This document shows positions 1 through 5,956 of a DNA stretch of 5,967 nt, one piece after another. Each line of letters begins with the position of its first letter. Position 1 is the first letter of the stretch. Origin of the DNA: Candidatus Rokuibacteriota bacterium (GTDB taxonomy: Bacteria > JAUVQV01); assembly GCA_030609125.1 (NCBI GenBank), contig JAUWCW010000133.1, positions 1 through 5,967 on the forward strand. Direction: 5' to 3'. The notes beneath the pieces were generated by a model. The model was not told the origin of the DNA and searched no databases. It saw only the letters and a list, made by a program, of their open reading frames with translations. A program made the translations under genes and the position numbers.

Positions 1-1
1 C

Positions 2-187
2 CCGGGCAAATGCCCCCCCTCCCTTGCGTAGAAGGAGTTCGTCCACGGGCCCAGCGGGAGCGGGAAGTGTCCCCTCAGTCCCGATGCCGGCAGGGCTGCG
101 GACGGTCTCCCCGCGGGTCACCCGGGTGTCAAGATTGGAACGGCAACGGAAAAGTGTCTCCTCTGCCACGAGGAAATAGGCATCCTG
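2..187 (+). pseudogene. Disrupted upstream part of the multihaem cytochrome c gene
   Basis: This stretch is in the same frame as the cytochrome CDS that follows, and it looks like the missing front part of that protein. An intact haem-binding motif CLLCH is at 155-169. Before it comes a 'KEFVHGP' segment (32-52), typical of doubled-CXXCH cytochromes, followed by 'KCPLSPDAG', where a CxxCH would be expected but the second Cys and the His are absent. Further left, 'KCPPSLA' again looks like a haem motif without its second Cys and His, and it runs into a TAG at 29-31. No ATG, GTG or TTG start occurs in this frame between that stop and 188, so CLLCH cannot be reached from a normal start. Either the gene has decayed here or the sequence contains several errors. 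I cannot tell which from one window. The other two plus frames give no convincing cytochrome sequence. Confidence 0.55.
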
Positions 188-979
188 ATGGATCAGGGGT
201 CGGTTCACACCCCCGTGGCCGACGGTGACTGCGTCGACTGCCATGAGCCTCACGGCGGAAACAACTCCTTTCTTCTCAGGTACCCTCCCCGGATCGTGGG
301 CGGGATGCGGGTGATTGCCGCCACCTGCAAGGCCTGCCACGAGGCGGGAAGCCCGGACTGGTTCGACGAGTTTCACGCCAATGAGGCCATCCTGGACTGC
401 GTTGTCTGCCACAACGCCCACGGCTCTTCCGAGGCGTACCAGCTCACCCGCTACGTCAAGGAAGTCTATCTCAAAGCGTCCCTGGCGGAGGCGGCAGACC
501 TGCACCGCCGCGGCAAACTCGACGCCGCCGCCAAGGCCTATGCCAAGTCCCTCAAGCTCTTCCCGAACGACGTCGCCGTCGTCATGCTCCTCGCCAAGGT
601 ACACACCGCCCAGGGGGAGTGGGGAAAGGCCCGGAGTGGGTATGAAAAGATTCTGTCAATCCAGCCCGGCCATCTGGAAGCGCTCATCGGCTCCGCCGGT
701 GCGGCCCGTCACCTGGAAGGCCTGGGGGCCGAGCTGCTGTTTCTGAAAAAGGCCATCGAGGTAAAGCCCGACCGCGCCGACCTTCACTTCCGCGCGGGTG
801 AGATCTACCAGGAGAGAAACCAGCTCCAGGAAGCAATCGCAGAATTCTCGAAGGCGGTCAGAATCGATGAGGACTATGCTCCGGCCCGCCGGCGACTCGT
901 CGAAGTCTACGAATCAATGGGCATGTCCCGCGACGCCGAGGAGGAGCGGAAGATCCTCAAGGGGCTGTCGAAGGAGTAG
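188..979 (+). CDS. Multihaem cytochrome c with C-terminal TPR domain (5' end missing or disrupted)
   Basis: This is probably a periplasmic or envelope electron-transfer cytochrome c with a protein-interaction domain; its redox partner is unknown. Counting from ATG 188 (263 aa), the haem motifs CVDCH, CKACH and CVVCH are at residues 15-19, 47-51 and 71-75. The first and third have the 'CHxPHG/CHxAHGS' context of doubled-CXXCH cytochromes. Residues 94-263 are five TPR units of exactly 34 residues (94-127, 128-161, 162-195, 196-229, 230-263), and the protein ends at the end of the fifth. ATG 188 is only the first available start. A fourth haem motif lies upstream in frame, there is no signal peptide although c-type haem attachment needs export, and the best purine-rich stretch (gaggaa, 170-175) is 12 nt from the ATG. 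I therefore infer that the true protein is longer at its N-terminus. It converges with lnt, the stop codons being 8 nt apart. Confidence 0.75.
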   Translation: MDQGSVHTPVADGDCVDCHEPHGGNNSFLLRYPPRIVGGMRVIAATCKACHEAGSPDWFDEFHANEAILDCVVCHNAHGSSEAYQLTRYVKEVYLKASLAEAADLHRRGKLDAAAKAYAKSLKLFPNDVAVVMLLAKVHTAQGEWGKARSGYEKILSIQPGHLEALIGSAGAARHLEGLGAELLFLKKAIEVKPDRADLHFRAGEIYQERNQLQEAIAEFSKAVRIDEDYAPARRRLVEVYESMGMSRDAEEERKILKGLSKE

Positions 980-989
980 CTCCTCCTTC
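970..989. terminator. Possible short hairpin between convergent genes
   Basis: GAAGGAG (970-976) pairs with CTCCTTC (983-989) around a 6-nt loop. The hairpin spans both stop codons, in the only gap between the convergent cytochrome and lnt genes. Neither side has a T-tract, so it is a weak candidate for an intrinsic terminator. It may simply reflect the purine-rich ends of the two genes. No better terminator for the minus-strand operon is visible. Confidence 0.2.
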
Positions 990-2532
990 AGAGGCGGTAC
1001 CGTTTCGGCCTTCCCTTTTTCCGAAGGCATCCCAGGAGAAGCACCACGCTCAGACCGGCGCAGGCGGCGGGCAGAACGTCCCCCACGCGCCCGTAGAGCG
1101 TTCTCTCCGCCGAGAGGCCGATCTCGGCCTCGTAGTGCCCTGAAACGAACAGCTCCGAGGCGAGAAGGATCCGTCCCCGCGAATCGACAAAACCCGAGAT
1201 GCCGGTGTTGGCGGCCCGGACGATGGGCCGCCTGTTTTCAACGGCCCGGAAAACGAGAGCGGAAAAATGCTGCCGGGAAGCGGGGCTCCTGCCGAACCAG
1301 GCGTCGTTGGTGATGTTGACGAGGAACTCCGCCCCCTCGTTGACATTCCTGCGCACCAGGTCGGGGAAGATGACTTCATAGCAGATGAGCGTCCCAAACC
1401 TGCGGCCTTCCACGTCCAGGAGCCGGGGCCCTTTTCCCGGCGAGAACTCACCGACAGCCTCGACGAGCTTGTCGACGAAAAAGAGAAGACTCCGCCACGG
1501 TACGTACTCCCCGAAGGGCACCAGATGGACCTTGTCGTACCATCCCTGGAGTTCTCCGCCGGCGGAGACGAGGTAGGCCCTGTTTCTCAGGGAGACGTCC
1601 CTCCCTTCCCCCTCCCGGCCGGGGGACCCGAAAAGAATCGCCGTGCCGATCTGCTTCGCAAGCTCGGAAATCTCCACCTGGTAGCCGGGCTCGAACTGGT
1701 AGAAAAAGGGGGCCGCCGTTTCGGGCCAGACCACCAGGTCCACGCCCTCCGCGGCTGCCTCCCGGGAGAGGGCGGCATAGGTGTCGAAGGTATTCCTTCT
1801 GTAGGCCGGATCCCACTTGATCTCCTGCTCAACGTTGCCCTGGACCACGGCCGCCCTGATCGATCCCTCACCTGCCGGTCCTTTCAGCTTTTCCACGCCG
1901 TACGTCCACACCAGGAGACCGGCGGCAGCCACCACCGCCAGGGGCAGCGCCCGCGCCGCCGGGCCCGCCGACCGGCCGGCCCTCCTGCCGCCGTCGATCA
2001 GCGCCGCTACGGCAGCGTTGGCGGAGACGATGAGAAAAGAAAGGGTCCAGACACCGAAAAGGTCCGCCGCCTGGATGAGTGGAAGGTTGAGGTACTGTGA
2101 GGACCCGAGCAGCGCCCAGGGGAAATCTATGTCGGGAAGATTTGACCGCCCGTACTCCAGCGCCACCCACAGCAGAGGGGAAACGAGGAAGTCCGGAAAA
2201 CCGGGCCAGCGTTTCAGTACCCGCCCGCGGGCCCAGGAAAAAAGGCCCCAGAACAGGCCCATGCCCCACGTCATCAGCAGGAGCACCGGCACCGCCAGCG
2301 CCCACGATATGCCGCCGTAGTGGGTGATGGTGTTTATCACCCACCAGACGATCGCCGTCGAGGCGGCCCACCCCGCGAGCCACCCGCCGAGAAGGTCGCG
2401 GCGCCAGCTGCCGCCGGCCGTGGCCGACAGCATGGGAACGAGGGCGACAAAGGCAAGGTACTCGAGATCAAAGGGGGGAAAGCTCGCCGCCGTGAGCGCG
2501 GCCGTGAGCAGAAAGGGGACCGCCGATCTCAT
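988..2532 (-). CDS. lnt: Apolipoprotein N-acyltransferase
   Basis: Lnt is an inner-membrane enzyme that transfers an acyl chain from phospholipid to the N-terminal cysteine of apolipoprotein, the last step of lipoprotein maturation. The product is 514 aa, close to the usual length (about 510). Residues 1-210 hold a series of hydrophobic segments, matching the N-terminal membrane domain. Residues 225-475 form a periplasmic nitrilase-like domain with the catalytic triad visible: E271 in 'VWPET', K334 in 'YDKVHLVPFGEY' and C384 in 'LICYE'. These correspond to E267, K335 and C387 of E. coli Lnt. One more hydrophobic segment (about 486-502) precedes a basic tail (RKKGRPKRYRL), consistent with positive-inside topology. 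A longer frame opens at a TTG (2545-2547). I chose ATG 2530-2532 because GGAAGGGAG sits 4 nt upstream and because the codon follows the rluB stop by one base (TGACATG). It is the last gene of the minus-strand run. Confidence 0.95.
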   Translation of the reverse strand: MRSAVPFLLTAALTAASFPPFDLEYLAFVALVPMLSATAGGSWRRDLLGGWLAGWAASTAIVWWVINTITHYGGISWALAVPVLLLMTWGMGLFWGLFSWARGRVLKRWPGFPDFLVSPLLWVALEYGRSNLPDIDFPWALLGSSQYLNLPLIQAADLFGVWTLSFLIVSANAAVAALIDGGRRAGRSAGPAARALPLAVVAAAGLLVWTYGVEKLKGPAGEGSIRAAVVQGNVEQEIKWDPAYRRNTFDTYAALSREAAAEGVDLVVWPETAAPFFYQFEPGYQVEISELAKQIGTAILFGSPGREGEGRDVSLRNRAYLVSAGGELQGWYDKVHLVPFGEYVPWRSLLFFVDKLVEAVGEFSPGKGPRLLDVEGRRFGTLICYEVIFPDLVRRNVNEGAEFLVNITNDAWFGRSPASRQHFSALVFRAVENRRPIVRAANTGISGFVDSRGRILLASELFVSGHYEAEIGLSAERTLYGRVGDVLPAACAGLSVVLLLGCLRKKGRPKRYRL

Positions 2533-2533
2533 G

Positions 2534-3250
2534 TCACTCCCTTCCAAGCCGGCGAAGGCGTTTCACCTCTTCCTCCGAGAGCGGGCGGCTCTCTCCCGGC
2601 CGGAGGGGTCCCGGCTCGAGCCCGGCGTAAGACACCCTCCGGAGTTTCTGCACCGGGTGCCGCAGGGCCAGGAAGAGGCGCTTCACTTCGTGGTGCCGCC
2701 CCTCGCGCAGGGTGATGGTGAGCCAGGTGCTTGTCTTTCCCCGGCGAAGGACTTTCACCCCCTCGGGATCTACCGGTCCATCCTCGAGACGGAAGCCTTC
2801 ACGCAGCCGCGCCATTACGCCCTCGCCGACCACGCCCCGCACCTTGACGTGATAGGTTCTTTCCACACCGTACCTGGGGTGGGCAAGCCGGTTGGCGAGC
2901 TCTCCGTCATCGGTGAATATGAGGACTCCCTCGGTGTCCCAGTCGAGCCTGCCCACGGGATAGACCCTGCCCGCTCCCGAGGGAAGGTAATCCCGCACAG
3001 TGGGTCTGCCCTCCGGGTCGGAAAGGGTTGAAACCACGCCCTTCGGCTTGTAGAGCATGAAGTAATGTCTTCTGGAGGGGAGCCGAACGATCCGACCATC
3101 GCACTTGACGGCGTCGCCGGCGGGATCGACGACGACCCCCATCTCCCTCACGACCCTGCCGTTGACGGTCACCCTTCCTCGCCGGATCATTTCCTCCGCC
3201 CCGCGGCGGGAAGCCACTCCGGCGTGGGCGATGAGCTTCTGGAGCCTCAT
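2534..3250 (-). CDS. rluB: 23S rRNA pseudouridine synthase, RluB/RsuA family
   Basis: This enzyme converts a specific uridine of large-subunit rRNA to pseudouridine (U2605 in E. coli for RluB). The product is 238 aa. Residues 1-60 are an S4 RNA-binding domain beginning 'MRLQKLIAHAGVASRR', which fixes the start at 3250; the open frame continues upstream into scpB, but only with low-complexity shadow sequence. The catalytic domain follows, with 'YKPKGVVST' (68-76), the signature 'VGRLDWDTEGVL' with catalytic Asp at residue 103, 'NRLAHPR', and the C-terminal 'LREGRHHEVKRLF' segment. RluB fits better than RsuA, RluE or RluF because it follows scpB, a common arrangement, and because of the 'DPEGRPTV' segment. 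The exact target base is inferred. The gene starts 13 nt after the scpB stop without a clear Shine-Dalgarno sequence, so it probably depends on coupling. Its stop is one base before the lnt start. Confidence 0.92.
   Translation of the reverse strand: MRLQKLIAHAGVASRRGAEEMIRRGRVTVNGRVVREMGVVVDPAGDAVKCDGRIVRLPSRRHYFMLYKPKGVVSTLSDPEGRPTVRDYLPSGAGRVYPVGRLDWDTEGVLIFTDDGELANRLAHPRYGVERTYHVKVRGVVGEGVMARLREGFRLEDGPVDPEGVKVLRRGKTSTWLTITLREGRHHEVKRLFLALRHPVQKLRRVSYAGLEPGPLRPGESRPLSEEEVKRLRRLGRE
2537..2545 (-). promoter_or_regulatory. Ribosome binding site of lnt
   Basis: On the minus strand GGAAGGGAG lies 4 nt before ATG 2532, inside the last codons of rluB. It favours the ATG over the upstream TTG at 2547, which would have this Shine-Dalgarno-like sequence inside its own coding region. 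The overlap with rluB suggests translational coupling. Confidence 0.65.
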
Positions 3251-3263
3251 GGCGGCGGGGCTT

Positions 3264-3905
3264 TCAGGCCTCCGCTTCAGGGCTCTCCCCTGTGACTTCG
3301 CCTTCGCCGGGCTCCTTCTCTTCCTCCCCCAGGGGAAGAATGTCGCCCTCCTCGACGCCCTCTTCGACGGCCCCTTCCAGCTCCTCCCGGTCGATGAACT
3401 CCTGGAGGGAGGGCAGGTCACTGAGCTTCTTGAGGCCGAAATACTCGAGAAACACCGTGGAGGTTCCGTAGACGAGAGGCTTGCCGGGAACGTCTTTTCT
3501 TCCCAGAACGCGGACGAGCTTCTTTTCCGCCAGGCTGCGCATGATCCCGTCCACGTTCACGCCGCGGATGGCTTCGATCTCCGGCCTGGTGACCGGCTGA
3601 CGGTACGCCACAATGGCGAGCGTCTCCAGGGCGGGCCGCGAAAGGCGGCGGTGGTGCTCGAAGTGATCCATCTTCCGTATCCACTCGGCCATGTCTTCCC
3701 GGGTGCAGAACTCAAAGCCCCCGGCAACCTCGACCAGCTCAACAACACCCGCACGACCGGAGTAGTCTTCCTTCAGGGCGTCAAGAGCCGCGCGGATCTC
3801 TTCTGCCGAGTACTCGTCCTTGAGAACGTTTTCCATCGTCTTCGCGTTCAGTGGAACGCGGTGCACAAAGACAAGCGCTTCCAGAATTTCCTTCAGTTCA
3901 GTCAT
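3264..3905 (-). CDS. scpB: Segregation and condensation protein B
   Basis: ScpB is the winged-helix (kite) subunit that dimerises and binds ScpA to bridge SMC heads in the bacterial condensin complex, which compacts and segregates the chromosome in the cytoplasm. The product is 213 aa. It shows two winged-helix units, about 1-75 ('LKEILEALVFV...') and 85-160. The second carries the family hallmark 'LSRPALETLAIVAYRQPVTR' (88-107), followed by 'EIEAIRGVN'. Residues 177-213 are a Glu/Gly-rich, probably disordered acidic tail. ATG 3905 is supported by GAGGAG at 3913-3918 with a 7-nt spacer. It lies 11 nt downstream of the scpA stop. No smc gene is in the window, which is usual since smc is often unlinked. 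Confidence 0.95.
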   Translation of the reverse strand: MTELKEILEALVFVHRVPLNAKTMENVLKDEYSAEEIRAALDALKEDYSGRAGVVELVEVAGGFEFCTREDMAEWIRKMDHFEHHRRLSRPALETLAIVAYRQPVTRPEIEAIRGVNVDGIMRSLAEKKLVRVLGRKDVPGKPLVYGTSTVFLEYFGLKKLSDLPSLQEFIDREELEGAVEEGVEEGDILPLGEEEKEPGEGEVTGESPEAEA

Positions 3906-3912
3906 GACAGTT

Positions 3913-3918
3913 CTCCTC
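3913..3918 (-). promoter_or_regulatory. Ribosome binding site of scpB, overlapping the scpA stop
   Basis: GAGGAG on the minus strand is placed 7 nt before the scpB ATG and shares bases with the scpA stop codon (TGAGGAG). It is the best Shine-Dalgarno match in the operon. The overlap suggests that ribosomes finishing scpA could re-initiate on scpB, giving matched amounts of the two partners. Confidence 0.65.
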
Positions 3919-4768
3919 AGGATCCGTTTTCCCGCGGGGTGCCATCTGCCCCTCCGGAAGATCCCTGGTTCTCGAGGCCCGGAGCACTCTGCTGATCGCC
4001 GTCGTCCTCCGCGCCTTCGGGACGGATGTCGGACACCATGATCCGCTCCCCGGGAACCGCCTGCCAGGCACGGACCATGCGCAGGCGCATGAGCTCCAGA
4101 AGGGCCAGGAAAGTCACGATGATAGCGCCTGTTCCGCTGCTCTCCTGGAAAAGCTCCTCGAACGGCACTTCCCCCCGGGCCTTCTTCAGCTGTTCCAGAA
4201 GGGTGCTGATTCTCTCGGCGATGGAGAGCCGCTCCCGCTGTATCTCCACCGGCACCTCGTCGGGGACCTTCTCCAGCAGGTTCTTCAGCGCCGACAACAG
4301 CTCGAGGAGGGAGACCTCGAGGGGATAGTCGGTGCGTGCCGGGGCATCGGGGCCGACACTGCCTCCTGCGAAAACGCGGCTCCGCCGCTCCTCCAGGTCA
4401 CTCAGGGCAGCCCCCGCTTCCTTGTACTTCTGGTATTCCAGGAGCTGGCGCACCAGCTCCTGGCGGGGGTCTTCTCCCTCTTCGCCCTCCTCCTCTTCGC
4501 CGACGGGCAGGAGGAGCCTCGATTTGATGTGCAGGAGCGTGGCGGCCATGACGAGGAATTCACCTGCCACGTTGAGATCGAGGGTCTTCATCAACTCCAG
4601 GTAAGCAAGGTACTGCTCGGTGATGTCGGCGACGGGGATGTCGGTGATGTCGACCTTGTTTTCACGGATGAGGTGAAGCAGAAGGTCCAGCGGGCCCTCG
4701 AAGACCTCCAGCTTGACCGGAAGTCCCTGCAGGGAGCTTCCTTCCAGGGTCGCGTCTTCCCCCGACAT
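3917..4768 (-). CDS. scpA: Segregation and condensation protein A
   Basis: ScpA is the kleisin subunit that closes the SMC-ScpAB condensin ring. The product is 283 aa. The N-terminal SMC-neck-binding region is clear: 'VFEGPLDLLLHLI' at 22-34, then 'KVDITDIPVADITEQYLAYL' at 38-57. It continues into 'FLVMAATLLHIKSRLLLP' (71-88). A Glu/Gly-rich linker follows (91-100). The helical middle region binds ScpB. The C-terminal winged helix, which contacts the SMC head, covers about 195-250 ('FLALLELMRLRMVRAWQ'). Residues 251-283 are a Gly/Ser/Asp-rich tail beyond the usual domain end, probably disordered. The ATG at 4768 has GGGGA just upstream (a short spacer of about 3 nt) and begins 10 nt after the trpS stop. 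A later start would still keep the conserved domain, so the exact N-terminus is less sure than the identity. Confidence 0.95.
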   Translation of the reverse strand: MSGEDATLEGSSLQGLPVKLEVFEGPLDLLLHLIRENKVDITDIPVADITEQYLAYLELMKTLDLNVAGEFLVMAATLLHIKSRLLLPVGEEEEGEEGEDPRQELVRQLLEYQKYKEAGAALSDLEERRSRVFAGGSVGPDAPARTDYPLEVSLLELLSALKNLLEKVPDEVPVEIQRERLSIAERISTLLEQLKKARGEVPFEELFQESSGTGAIIVTFLALLELMRLRMVRAWQAVPGERIMVSDIRPEGAEDDGDQQSAPGLENQGSSGGADGTPRENGS

Positions 4769-4778
4769 CTTCCCCGGC

Positions 4779-5765
4779 TTACAGGCCCAGCGCCGCCCTT
4801 ACCTCGGCCATGGTACGGCGCGCCTCTTCCCGGGCCCGGGCGGTGCCCTCCCGAAGGAGGCGCTGCACCCGGTCAGGGTCCGAAGCAAGCTCGATTCGCC
4901 GCCGGCGAAGAGGCTGGAGCGACGCGTTGAGGTGTCCGATCAACACGCGCTTGCAGTCGACGCATCCGATTCCGGCGGTGGTGCACCCTTTAGAGAGCTC
5001 GTCGCGCTCCCCCGCCGGGGTGTAGACCCGGTGAAGGGCAAAGACGGGACATTTCTCCGGATCACCGGGATCGGTCCGGCGCACACGGGCCGGATCCGTC
5101 ATCATGGTCAGGATCTTCTTCTCCGTCTCCTCCTCGCTGTCGGAAAGAAAGATGGCGTTGCCGTAGCTCTTGCTCATCTTCCGCCCGTCGGTCCCGGGGA
5201 TCTTGGGAAACTCCGTGAGCTTCGGCTGGGGCTCGGGGAAAATTCCCTCCCCGTAGAAGTTGTGGAAACGGCGGACGATCTCGCGGGCCAGCTCGAGATG
5301 GGGTACCTGGTCGACGCCGACGGGGACCCAGTCGGCGCGGTACATGATGATGTCAGCCGTCTGGAGCACCGGGTAGCCGAGGAAGCCGAAGGTGTGGAGG
5401 TCCTTGCCCTTCATCTCCACCAGCTGTTCCTTGTAGGTCGGGCAGCGCTCGAGCCACCCCAGAGGAGTGATCATGGAAAGGAGCAGGTGCAGCTCGGCGT
5501 GTTCGATGATCTGGGACTGAACGAAGATGGTCGCCTTCTCGGGGTCTATCCCCGAGGCCAGCCAGTCGACAACCATGTCGAAGGCGCTCTCCCTGATGGA
5601 GGAGGGGTCGGCGTACTCCGACGTCAGTGCGTGCCAGTCGGCGACAAAGTAGAAACAGTCGTAGACTTCCTGAAGCTCTTTCCAGTTCTGCAGGGCCCCG
5701 TGGAGGTGCCCGAGATGGAGTCTCCCGGAGGGCCGCATTCCGCTCAGTACTCTTTCGCGTCCCAT
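4779..5765 (-). CDS. trpS: Tryptophanyl-tRNA synthetase
   Basis: This class I synthetase charges tRNA-Trp with tryptophan in the cytoplasm. The product is 328 aa, the usual size for bacterial TrpRS. The HIGH-type ATP site is 'PSGRLHLGHLHG' (HLGH at 17-20), and the second signature is 'GRKMSKSYGN' (KMSKS at 196-200). The tryptophan- and ATP-binding core includes 'GYPVLQTADIIMY' and 'VPVGVDQVPHLELAREI'. In the C-terminal anticodon-binding region four cysteines, C239, C261, C268 and C271, form C-x21-C-x6-C-x2-C. This closely resembles the [4Fe-4S] site of Thermotoga maritima TrpRS (C-x22-C-x6-C-x2-C). ATG 5765 immediately precedes the conserved 'RVLSGMRPSG' start. Its Shine-Dalgarno is weak (AGG, 7-nt spacer). 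It is the first gene of the minus-strand operon and lies 31 nt past the terminator that follows the tRNA gene. Confidence 0.97.
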   Translation of the reverse strand: MGRERVLSGMRPSGRLHLGHLHGALQNWKELQEVYDCFYFVADWHALTSEYADPSSIRESAFDMVVDWLASGIDPEKATIFVQSQIIEHAELHLLLSMITPLGWLERCPTYKEQLVEMKGKDLHTFGFLGYPVLQTADIIMYRADWVPVGVDQVPHLELAREIVRRFHNFYGEGIFPEPQPKLTEFPKIPGTDGRKMSKSYGNAIFLSDSEEETEKKILTMMTDPARVRRTDPGDPEKCPVFALHRVYTPAGERDELSKGCTTAGIGCVDCKRVLIGHLNASLQPLRRRRIELASDPDRVQRLLREGTARAREEARRTMAEVRAALGL

Positions 5766-5789
5766 TGGTCTGCCTGGCCTTTCCGATCG

Positions 5790-5795
5790 ATTATG
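5790..5795 (-). promoter_or_regulatory. Possible -10 box for the trpS operon
   Basis: CATAAT on the minus strand (one mismatch to TATAAT) lies 24 nt before the trpS ATG and directly after the terminator T-tract. No good -35 is found at normal spacing, because that position falls inside the terminator stem. It would start a very short leader. The alternative is that the operon depends on read-through from the tRNA promoter. Confidence 0.3.
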
Positions 5796-5796
5796 G

Positions 5797-5824
5797 AAAA
5801 GCCCCGCCGCACAAAGGGCGGGGC
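5797..5824 (-). terminator. Rho-independent terminator after tRNA-Val
   Basis: On the minus strand GCCCCGCC (5824-5817) pairs perfectly with GGCGGGGC (5808-5801) around an 8-nt loop, then comes TTTT (5800-5797). The all-GC 8-bp stem plus T-run is a standard intrinsic terminator. It begins 13 nt after the CCA end of the tRNA and ends 31 nt before trpS, so it separates tRNA and mRNA transcription, at least partly. Confidence 0.85.
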
Positions 5825-5837
5825 ATCACCCTCTTCA

Positions 5838-5912
5838 TGGTGGGCGCTACTGGGCTTGAACCAGTGACCCCTGCCGTGTGAAGGCAGTGCTCTCCCACTG
5901 AGCTAAGCGCCC
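5838..5912 (-). tRNA. tRNA-Val (anticodon CAC)
   Basis: A complete 75-nt cloverleaf can be folded by eye. The acceptor stem GGGCGCT/AGCGCCC has 7 perfect pairs. The D arm is GCTC/GAGC. The anticodon stem CTGCC/GGCAG encloses the loop TTCACAC, giving anticodon CAC, which reads the valine codon GUG. The T arm ACTGG/CCAGT encloses TTCAAGC. The discriminator base is A and CCA is encoded in the genome (5838-5840). It is transcribed from right to left, with its own terminator just downstream. GUG is expected to be a heavily used valine codon in a GC-rich genome such as this. Confidence 0.97.
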
Positions 5913-5918
5913 GTTTTT

Positions 5919-5940
5919 CCGGCGGCTCCAAAGCCCCCGG
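5919..5940. other. Imperfect hairpin upstream of tRNA-Val
   Basis: CCGGCGGCT (5919-5927) pairs with AGCCCCCGG (5932-5940) around the loop CCAA, with one C-C mismatch. On the minus strand it would lie in the tRNA leader, followed by AAAAAC and then the mature 5' end. On the plus strand it is followed after 5 nt by TTTTT (5946-5950) and so resembles an imperfect terminator. The sequence alone does not decide between the two. Confidence 0.4.
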
Positions 5941-5947
5941 ACCTGTT

Positions 5948-5956
5948 TTTATAGCA
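5948..5956 (-). promoter_or_regulatory. Probable extended -10 promoter element of tRNA-Val
   Basis: The minus strand reads TGCTATAAA, an extended -10 (TGn plus TATAAA, 5948-5953). Transcription would start near 5941, about 28 nt before the tRNA, followed by a GC-rich discriminator (CCGGGGG) as is common at stable-RNA promoters. The -35 would lie past the right edge of the window, so it cannot be checked. Confidence 0.45.

Noticed and set aside
10-228. Short plus-strand open frame (72 codons) starting with ATG at the left edge
   Set aside because: It is rich in Arg, Gly and Pro, lies out of frame with the haem motif CLLCH, and has no recognisable content.
1008-1028. 6-bp inverted repeat GCCTTC/GAAGGC around a T-rich loop near the lnt 3' end
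   Set aside because: The T-run is in the loop rather than after the stem, and it lies inside coding sequence for the basic lnt tail. It does not look like a terminator.
1267-2100. Plus-strand open frame of 277 codons opposite lnt
   Set aside because: The lnt catalytic triad and length make the minus strand certain. The plus frame is a GC-driven shadow.
3251-3421. Upstream extension of the rluB frame into scpB (57 extra codons)
   Set aside because: The added residues are low-complexity shadow of scpB. The conserved S4 domain begins at the ATG at 3250.
3105-3995. Plus-strand open frame of 296 codons across rluB, scpB and scpA
   Set aside because: It crosses three well-supported minus-strand genes and has no family features.
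4470-4505. Repetitive CTC/CTT-rich stretch inside scpA
   Set aside because: It simply encodes the Glu/Gly linker of ScpA with similar codons. It is not a separate repeat element.
4713-5867. Long plus-strand open frame (384 codons) opposite trpS and running into the tRNA region
   Set aside because: It is the antisense shadow of a certain trpS in GC-rich DNA. It has no domain I recognise and no ribosome binding site.
5627-5881. Plus-strand frames whose ends read like 'GATGLEPVTPA' or 'ALLGLNQ'
   Set aside because: These peptides are the well-known artefact of translating the reverse complement of a tRNA T arm and acceptor end. They are not proteins.
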